From assembly GCA_020050895.1 (NCBI GenBank), contig JAGVJW010000230.1, forward strand, positions 1-12,402: a stretch of DNA of 12,402 nucleotides. Direction: 5' to 3'. The stretch comes from a bacterium (lineage in GTDB: Bacteria; Bacteroidota; Ignavibacteria; Kapaibacteriales; Kapaibacteriaceae). Position numbers and translations under genes: made by a program. Each line of letters starts with the position of its first letter. The first letter of the stretch is position 1. This document shows, one piece after another, positions 8,083 to 12,402 of this stretch. The notes beneath the pieces are model-generated. The model was not told where the DNA came from. It worked only from the letters and a program-made list of their open reading frames with translations, and ran no database searches.

Positions 8083-8967
8083 CTAGCTAGTCCTGGTCGA
8101 GGCTACTAATGCCAGAGCATTCAGGATAGTAAACAGAAGCAATAACAAACCGGTGCTTACCAGTGCTCTGTTAAGGCTTCTACCTTCGTTGCGCATAACA
8201 AATCGCATGAGACTCACAGAAGGAATAAGTGTCAGCAATGGGAGCAGCATAATTGGTCCGCGACTGAAAAGGAAAGAAAACGACGGAAGAAGAATAGAAA
8301 CACATGTGCTGAAGCAATACAACCACTTAGACGCCCTTGTACCAATCAGCGCTACAAGCGTGCGCTTGCCGACGGCAGCATCGGTGGCTGCATCGCGAAT
8401 ATTGTTAACGAGTAAAATATTCGCCACGAGCATTCCAACGGACACCGACATTACAAGTGAAAAACCACTGATTGTTCCTGTGTGTACGAAATATGTTCCG
8501 TTCACTCCAAGCAATCCAAAGAAGAACAGCGCCGCAGCTTCACCCAAGCCATGATAGGCAAATGAATACGGTCCTCCCGTGTACATCCATGCGCCGATAA
8601 GACTTGCAACGCCAATGGCAAGGACAATCCATCCGCGTTCATACACAAGAATCATCCCAAGCAGGAAGCACACAGTTGCAGCGGCCCATGCTGCAGTTTT
8701 CAGGTGCGTTGGTTTGATGAGTCCTTCTGCAAGTACCCTACGTGGACCTGCACGCCCCATTGCATCTGCTCCTCGTGCAAAATCATACAGGTCATTTGTC
8801 CAGTTGGAAACAAGTTGAATTAGCACTGCGCAGATGAGAATCAGTGGGAGCAACTCCCATCGCACAGCTGCCTCTGCAGCAGCCAAAGCCGTTCCTATCA
8901 CAACAGGTCCAATACTTGCCGTATACACCTTTGGCTTGGTTGATTCAATCCAAACGCCAACGCTCAT
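8083..8967 (-). CDS. menA: 1,4-dihydroxy-2-naphthoate polyprenyltransferase
   Basis: MenA is an integral membrane UbiA-family enzyme that transfers a polyprenyl chain to 1,4-dihydroxy-2-naphthoate, releasing CO2 and giving demethylmenaquinone. The 294-residue product is very hydrophobic, with about eight or nine predicted membrane helices. It carries both Mg2+/diphosphate motifs of the family: NDLYDFARGAD (58-68), followed by MenA-like GRAGPRRVLAEG (71-82), and the second motif NNIRDAATDAAVGKRT (188-203). The RAGPRR context and the partner menG favour MenA over UbiA or chlorophyll/heme homologues. The ATG at 8967 overlaps the menG stop in ATGA, so translation is probably coupled. Length fits the family (about 290-310). 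Confidence 0.93.
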   Translation of the reverse strand: MSVGVWIESTKPKVYTASIGPVVIGTALAAAEAAVRWELLPLILICAVLIQLVSNWTNDLYDFARGADAMGRAGPRRVLAEGLIKPTHLKTAAWAAATVCFLLGMILVYERGWIVLAIGVASLIGAWMYTGGPYSFAYHGLGEAAALFFFGLLGVNGTYFVHTGTISGFSLVMSVSVGMLVANILLVNNIRDAATDAAVGKRTLVALIGTRASKWLYCFSTCVSILLPSFSFLFSRGPIMLLPLLTLIPSVSLMRFVMRNEGRSLNRALVSTGLLLLLFTILNALALVASTRTS

Positions 8968-9653
8968 CGAACTGTTCCGAGATAGATCCAGGCAATGCCG
9001 TGTGTAAGCATGCGCAGCTTTATGGAAGAGAAAACCGCAGCAGCTTCCATCCGTTGCACAAATTCTTCACCAGAAGGAAATCGAGAAGCAGTTTCGGGCA
9101 GGTACTGATAAGCTTTTTTATTTCCCGTTATTACCGAACCTAATCCCGGCATAATCCATCTGCAATACAACCTGTATCCTACACCAATAATTCCGCCGGG
9201 CTGACCGAATTCTAAAATCGCCACCACACCACCGGATTTCGTAACTCTGGCCATCTCTCTGAGTCCTTGCATCATGTCATCAACGTTGCGAATACCAAAC
9301 GCGATACTTGTGATATCAAATACATCGTCGGCAAATGGCAGCTTCATTACATCTGCCGCATGATATCTTATTTCCAGCCCATTTGCATGCGCCTTGTCTT
9401 TTGCCAGGGCAATCATATCGTCGTTAAAATCTACGCCGACTACATGCCCCCTAACTCCAACACTTTTTTTAAATGCGATTGCGAGATCGCCTGTTCCGGT
9501 AGCACAATCGAGTACGTTCATCCCTTCGCTTACACCACTCTCCTTTACAGTAATCGAACGCCACCGATGATGGACTCCGAGAGAAAGAATGTTGTTTGCT
9601 CTATCATATCGCGCAGCTATGGAGGAAAACATAGCGTTTACTTCGTCGCTCAT
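8964..9653 (-). CDS. menG: Demethylmenaquinone methyltransferase (UbiE/MenG family)
   Basis: This cytoplasmic, membrane-associated SAM-dependent enzyme methylates demethylmenaquinone to menaquinone, the step after MenA. The 229-residue product shows the first family signature YDRANNILSLGVHHRWR (16-32), the SAM-binding glycine loop LDCATGTGD (48-56), the acidic ribose-contact strand VVGVDFNDDM (71-80), DVMKLPFADD (101-110), the second signature AFGIRNVDD (118-126) and LEFGQP (147-152), with the C-terminal YQYLPETASRFPSGEEF (182-198). Because menA is its overlapping neighbour and no ubiquinone gene is seen, menG is preferred to ubiE. It heads the minus-strand run. No Shine-Dalgarno is visible; a TATTTTTG box lies 4 bases before the ATG, inside a small inverted repeat. 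Confidence 0.95.
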   Translation of the reverse strand: MSDEVNAMFSSIAARYDRANNILSLGVHHRWRSITVKESGVSEGMNVLDCATGTGDLAIAFKKSVGVRGHVVGVDFNDDMIALAKDKAHANGLEIRYHAADVMKLPFADDVFDITSIAFGIRNVDDMMQGLREMARVTKSGGVVAILEFGQPGGIIGVGYRLYCRWIMPGLGSVITGNKKAYQYLPETASRFPSGEEFVQRMEAAAVFSSIKLRMLTHGIAWIYLGTVR

Positions 9654-9670
9654 CGTCCAAAAATAGGACG
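9654..9670. repeat. Inverted repeat adjoining the menG start codon
   Basis: CGTCC at 9654-9658 and GGACG at 9666-9670 form a perfect 5-base inverted repeat around a 7-base A/T spacer. One arm touches the menG ATG and the spacer holds most of the TATTTTTG box. It could be an operator covering the promoter or, if the RNA begins further upstream, a hairpin over the ribosome entry site. It is short enough to be chance. Confidence 0.35.
9658..9665 (-). promoter_or_regulatory. Candidate -7 promoter box before menG
   Basis: The minus strand reads TATTTTTG, an exact TAnnTTTG match ending 4 bases before the menG ATG, with the same sequence and spacing as before pyrE. It lies in the 80-base divergent region between menG and the secreted-protein gene. 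No TTG -33 element is seen at the usual spacing. Confidence 0.45.
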
Positions 9671-9702
9671 TTGGCGCAGGCAGAACTCCACTCCCCGCGC
9701 CT

Positions 9703-9709
9703 TATTTTG
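9703..9709 (+). promoter_or_regulatory. Weak -7-like box before the secreted-protein gene
   Basis: TATTTTG lies about 24 bases before the ATG at 9734. It is one spacer base short of TAnnTTTG and has no TTG -33 partner at the usual distance. It is listed only because it is the best candidate in the divergent region for the rightward gene. Confidence 0.2.
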
Positions 9710-9733
9710 CAGCCTACACTAATTGAGACTCTC

Positions 9734-12402
9734 ATGTTAAACAAATTGTCACTCCTGGCTATTGTTACGCTGTTTCTTGCATCGATGAAATCACCGGTGC
9801 AGGCGCAGCTTTTACCGGAGCAGGAAGGCAGTGCAATACTCAAAAGATTCGAGTACTTTAAGAATCAAAGAACGCCTGTTGGCAGTGCCCTGCCTGATGA
9901 TATTCGATCCAAGGCCATCGACCATGTCCGTATCATGGAGCAGTCGAAGCTAGCTGAGAGTGTCCTTGAAGTACAACCTGAATGGAATCTGATTGGTCCA
10001 CTGTCGACCGGTGGACGTGTTAAATCCATCATTGTTCATCCAACAAATCCAAACACAGTATTCATCGGCGCGGCTGCCGGTGGAGTATGGCGGACCGATA
10101 ATGGAGGGGGCTCGTGGACGCCTCTGATGGACGATGCCAACGCCATCTCTTTGGGCTCGCTTTCGTTCGATCCTACTGATCCCGACATTATTTATGCCGG
10201 CACGGGTGAACAAGTAACAGGCGGCAACAGTTATCTGGGAAGCGGTCTGCTGAGGTCTACCGATGCCGGGGCAACATGGAAGGTTGTCGGCCTCACTAGT
10301 GTTGGTTCATTCTCGAGAATTTATGCACATCCTAAAAATACTGAATATCTAATGGCAGCCTGCATGAATACTAACGCAGGTGTATATAAGAGTCTCGATC
10401 GGGGAGAGACGTGGACTAAGATGTACAGCGGACCTGTTTACGACATGACGATTAATCCCAGCAACGAAAACGAATGGTTTATCGCAGTTCCAACAGAAGG
10501 AATTCTCTATACACAGGATGGTGGTCAGTCTTGGTCGAAACGTATGAATGGGATCGGCGGAAGTGTTGGCAGGACGTCTGTACAGCAAAGCCCCACCGAT
10601 CCCAACCGTTTATATGCACTCGTAGAGCTCGACGGATTAGCAGCGATCTTTTACACTACAGACCGTGGCGCGTCTTGGACAAATGGTTATCGCGATCCTC
10701 AGGGATGTTTCTTTTCTGGTTCGTGTTCCTCAGCTTCATCACAAGGTTTTTACGACAACTATGTTGCTGTTTCACCTTACGACCCGCTTGTGGCATTCGC
10801 CGCCGGCATAGACATCTGGCGAACTACTAATGGCGGAGTAAGCTGGGAAAACACAACGTGGGGGTATTCCGATGGCAACGGATCGAATCTTCCGCATGTA
10901 GACCAGCACAGCCTTGCATTCCACACTTCGGATCCGCAAACGGTTTATGCCGGAAACGATGGCGGAATGATGAAGAGTACAAATCTTGGCGCTACGTGGG
11001 AATTGATCAACAACCAACTGGCTATCTCTCAATTCTATTCATTTGATGTAGACCCAACCGACCGAGATCGAGCATTCGGAGGAACTCAAGACAACGGCAC
11101 ACTGGGAAGACTGCGCGGAATTGAATGGGATGCAATTGCAGGCGGCGACGGCATGGTAACAGTTGTTAATTATAATAATCCAGATATTATATATGGCAAT
11201 TATCCCAACGGTCAAATTTGGAGGTTAGATCTCTCAACGGGATACGGTCAGATAGTAACTAATGGTATCGATAACTCCGAGGCGGCCCTCTGGGCTGCTC
11301 CCTTGACTATGGCTACTAACGACAGCTATCAATTACTACATGGTAGAACGCGTGTTTGGAGAACGCTCGAAGAGGGTGATTACTGGTACGAAACTTCGCC
11401 ATATTTCAAAAACAGCATCTCCAGTATTGAGATGTCGGCTGCTGATCCCGAAGAAATTTGGGCCGCCAGCAGCAACGGAGAAATTATGGTCTCCGAAGAC
11501 GATGGCAATGAGTGGCGATCGCTTGAGCGAACGGAACTTTCAAACCGTTTTGTTTCAGATATCGAATGTTCCCGCACGAACAGAAAAACTGCATGGATAT
11601 CGTATGGTTCTTATGGCGGTCCTAACGTTTGGAAAACAACGGATCTCGGTGTTACGTGGACGTCTCTCTGGAACGGAATGCCCAACATACCGGTGAATGC
11701 CATTAAAGCTCATCCGGATGATGAATCAATATTGTTCATAGCAACCGACGTGGGTGTGTTTGCAACATTCAATGGCGGAACGTCCTGGATTCCCTATGGT
11801 AAGGGGCTTCCACGATCCCCGGCCACGGATTTGAAAATCAGCAGTGAATTCGGATTACTAAAAGTTGTTACACATGGAAGATCGGCGTGGGAAACAACAT
11901 TATTATCCGTAAGCCCAGACGATCCCGAAATAACTTCTCCCATTGGTGGCGACATTTACACAGGAACGCTGCAAGCCACACTCTCGTGGTCCGGTTTTAC
12001 ACAGCCTGTTACCGTTGAGTACTCTGTCGACGATGGATTATCGTGGAAGATTATTGCCACCGGCGTAATCGGAAATGCTTTGAGCTGGGCAGTACCAAAT
12101 TGGCCGACACCTGTTGGACGCATAAGAGTAACCTCGGAAACAGATAATTCTCAGCAGGAGGTTTCGAATAACTTCACAATTAACGCTCTCACACGGGGCA
12201 GCACCATGCAGCAAACCTCTGTGCCGTGGGTGCCGTATGGTATTGCATGGGATGGTAGGGACGGACTCTGGACTACAAGTTTTTACGAGCGAGCAATATA
12301 TAAGCTCAATGCAAAAACGTTAAAAGTGGAAAAGAGAGTCCCGCTGCCAGCCGATGCCGGCGATTCGCTGTTCACCGATATGACGATCGACAAGTCGACA
12401 GG
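9734..12402 (+). CDS. Secreted Asp-box (BNR/sortilin-like) beta-propeller protein, 3' end outside window
   Basis: The frame is open without a stop from ATG 9734 to the window edge (889 codons seen). Residues 1-24 form a signal peptide: Lys4, a hydrophobic core LLAIVTLFLA, and VQA before a likely cleavage at Gln25. After a spacer, EWNLIGPLSTGGRV (from about 84) opens a propeller region with ten Asp-box repeats (S/T-x-D/N-x-G-x-S/T-W) near residues 121, 175, 220, 260, 308, 364, 415, 587, 635 and 678, enough for two sortilin-like propellers. An Ig/FN3-like domain follows (about 732-805; it contains a further Asp-box-like SVDDGLSW). Then comes the start of another propeller-like part (WVPYGIAWDG), cut by the window. 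No catalytic residues were identified, so the function is unknown: binding, glycan hydrolysis or adhesion are possible. In FCB bacteria such proteins often end in a type IX secretion sorting domain; that end is not visible. Confidence 0.85.
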   Translation, partial: MLNKLSLLAIVTLFLASMKSPVQAQLLPEQEGSAILKRFEYFKNQRTPVGSALPDDIRSKAIDHVRIMEQSKLAESVLEVQPEWNLIGPLSTGGRVKSIIVHPTNPNTVFIGAAAGGVWRTDNGGGSWTPLMDDANAISLGSLSFDPTDPDIIYAGTGEQVTGGNSYLGSGLLRSTDAGATWKVVGLTSVGSFSRIYAHPKNTEYLMAACMNTNAGVYKSLDRGETWTKMYSGPVYDMTINPSNENEWFIAVPTEGILYTQDGGQSWSKRMNGIGGSVGRTSVQQSPTDPNRLYALVELDGLAAIFYTTDRGASWTNGYRDPQGCFFSGSCSSASSQGFYDNYVAVSPYDPLVAFAAGIDIWRTTNGGVSWENTTWGYSDGNGSNLPHVDQHSLAFHTSDPQTVYAGNDGGMMKSTNLGATWELINNQLAISQFYSFDVDPTDRDRAFGGTQDNGTLGRLRGIEWDAIAGGDGMVTVVNYNNPDIIYGNYPNGQIWRLDLSTGYGQIVTNGIDNSEAALWAAPLTMATNDSYQLLHGRTRVWRTLEEGDYWYETSPYFKNSISSIEMSAADPEEIWAASSNGEIMVSEDDGNEWRSLERTELSNRFVSDIECSRTNRKTAWISYGSYGGPNVWKTTDLGVTWTSLWNGMPNIPVNAIKAHPDDESILFIATDVGVFATFNGGTSWIPYGKGLPRSPATDLKISSEFGLLKVVTHGRSAWETTLLSVSPDDPEITSPIGGDIYTGTLQATLSWSGFTQPVTVEYSVDDGLSWKIIATGVIGNALSWAVPNWPTPVGRIRVTSETDNSQQEVSNNFTINALTRGSTMQQTSVPWVPYGIAWDGRDGLWTTSFYERAIYKLNAKTLKVEKRVPLPADAGDSLFTDMTIDKST

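Noticed and set aside
8153..8554. 133-codon plus-strand open frame opposite menA
   Set aside because: It is antisense to well-matched menA motifs, and its composition looks like the reverse of a membrane protein gene.
10474..11046. Open frames in another phase inside the secreted Asp-box gene, raising the question of a frameshift
   Set aside because: The main frame was read codon by codon from 9734 to the window edge without a stop, and the Asp-box repeats run on in that single frame.

Overview
The window reads as chromosomal DNA of mid GC content from a menaquinone-making bacterium, most likely from the Bacteroidota/Chlorobiota/Ignavibacteria side of the FCB group. This is inferred from several things seen together: hardly any Shine-Dalgarno sequences before the genes, TAnnTTTG-type boxes like the Bacteroidota -7 element just ahead of start codons, a type 2 (FMN-dependent) IPP isomerase, and a very long secreted Asp-box propeller protein of the kind common in that group. 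No rRNA, tRNA, CRISPR array, insertion sequence or phage gene was seen, and no gene-free stretch exceeds about 80 bases.

Layout. (1) Bases 2-2290, plus strand: the 3' part of a large protein resembling an N6-adenine DNA methyltransferase/specificity subunit. Its start lies outside the window, and no NPPY-type catalytic motif is visible where one would be expected. (2) Bases 2307-6706, plus strand: four housekeeping genes, dprA (ssDNA/RecA loading in transformation), fni (IPP isomerase type 2), a short-chain polyprenyl diphosphate synthase overlapping fni by 14 bases, and murD (peptidoglycan). (3) Bases 6750-9653, minus strand, read as menG-menA-pyrE-xth: the last two menaquinone steps, then pyrimidine synthesis and DNA repair, with 4-base stop/start overlaps at menG/menA and pyrE/xth. 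The strand switch between murD and xth is convergent with only 43 bases between. (4) An 80-base divergent region, then 9734 to the window end, plus strand: a secreted protein with a signal peptide and about ten Asp-box (BNR) repeats, cut off by the window edge.

How they fit together. fni and the prenyl synthase supply allylic prenyl diphosphates; menA attaches a prenyl chain to 1,4-dihydroxy-2-naphthoate and menG methylates the product. Isoprenoid supply and its use in quinone synthesis therefore sit within 6 kb on opposite strands, with murD between them. The lipid carrier for peptidoglycan also draws on this isoprenoid pool. dprA beside a methyltransferase-like protein is a DNA-uptake/DNA-modification pairing that may be chance.

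The least expected signals are two identical TATTTTTG boxes, each exactly 4 bases before an ATG (menG and pyrE), with a similar TAATTTG-N4-ATG before fni, suggesting leaderless or near-leaderless transcripts; and the methyltransferase-like protein without a recognisable catalytic motif. I did not find a clear new multi-gene system.
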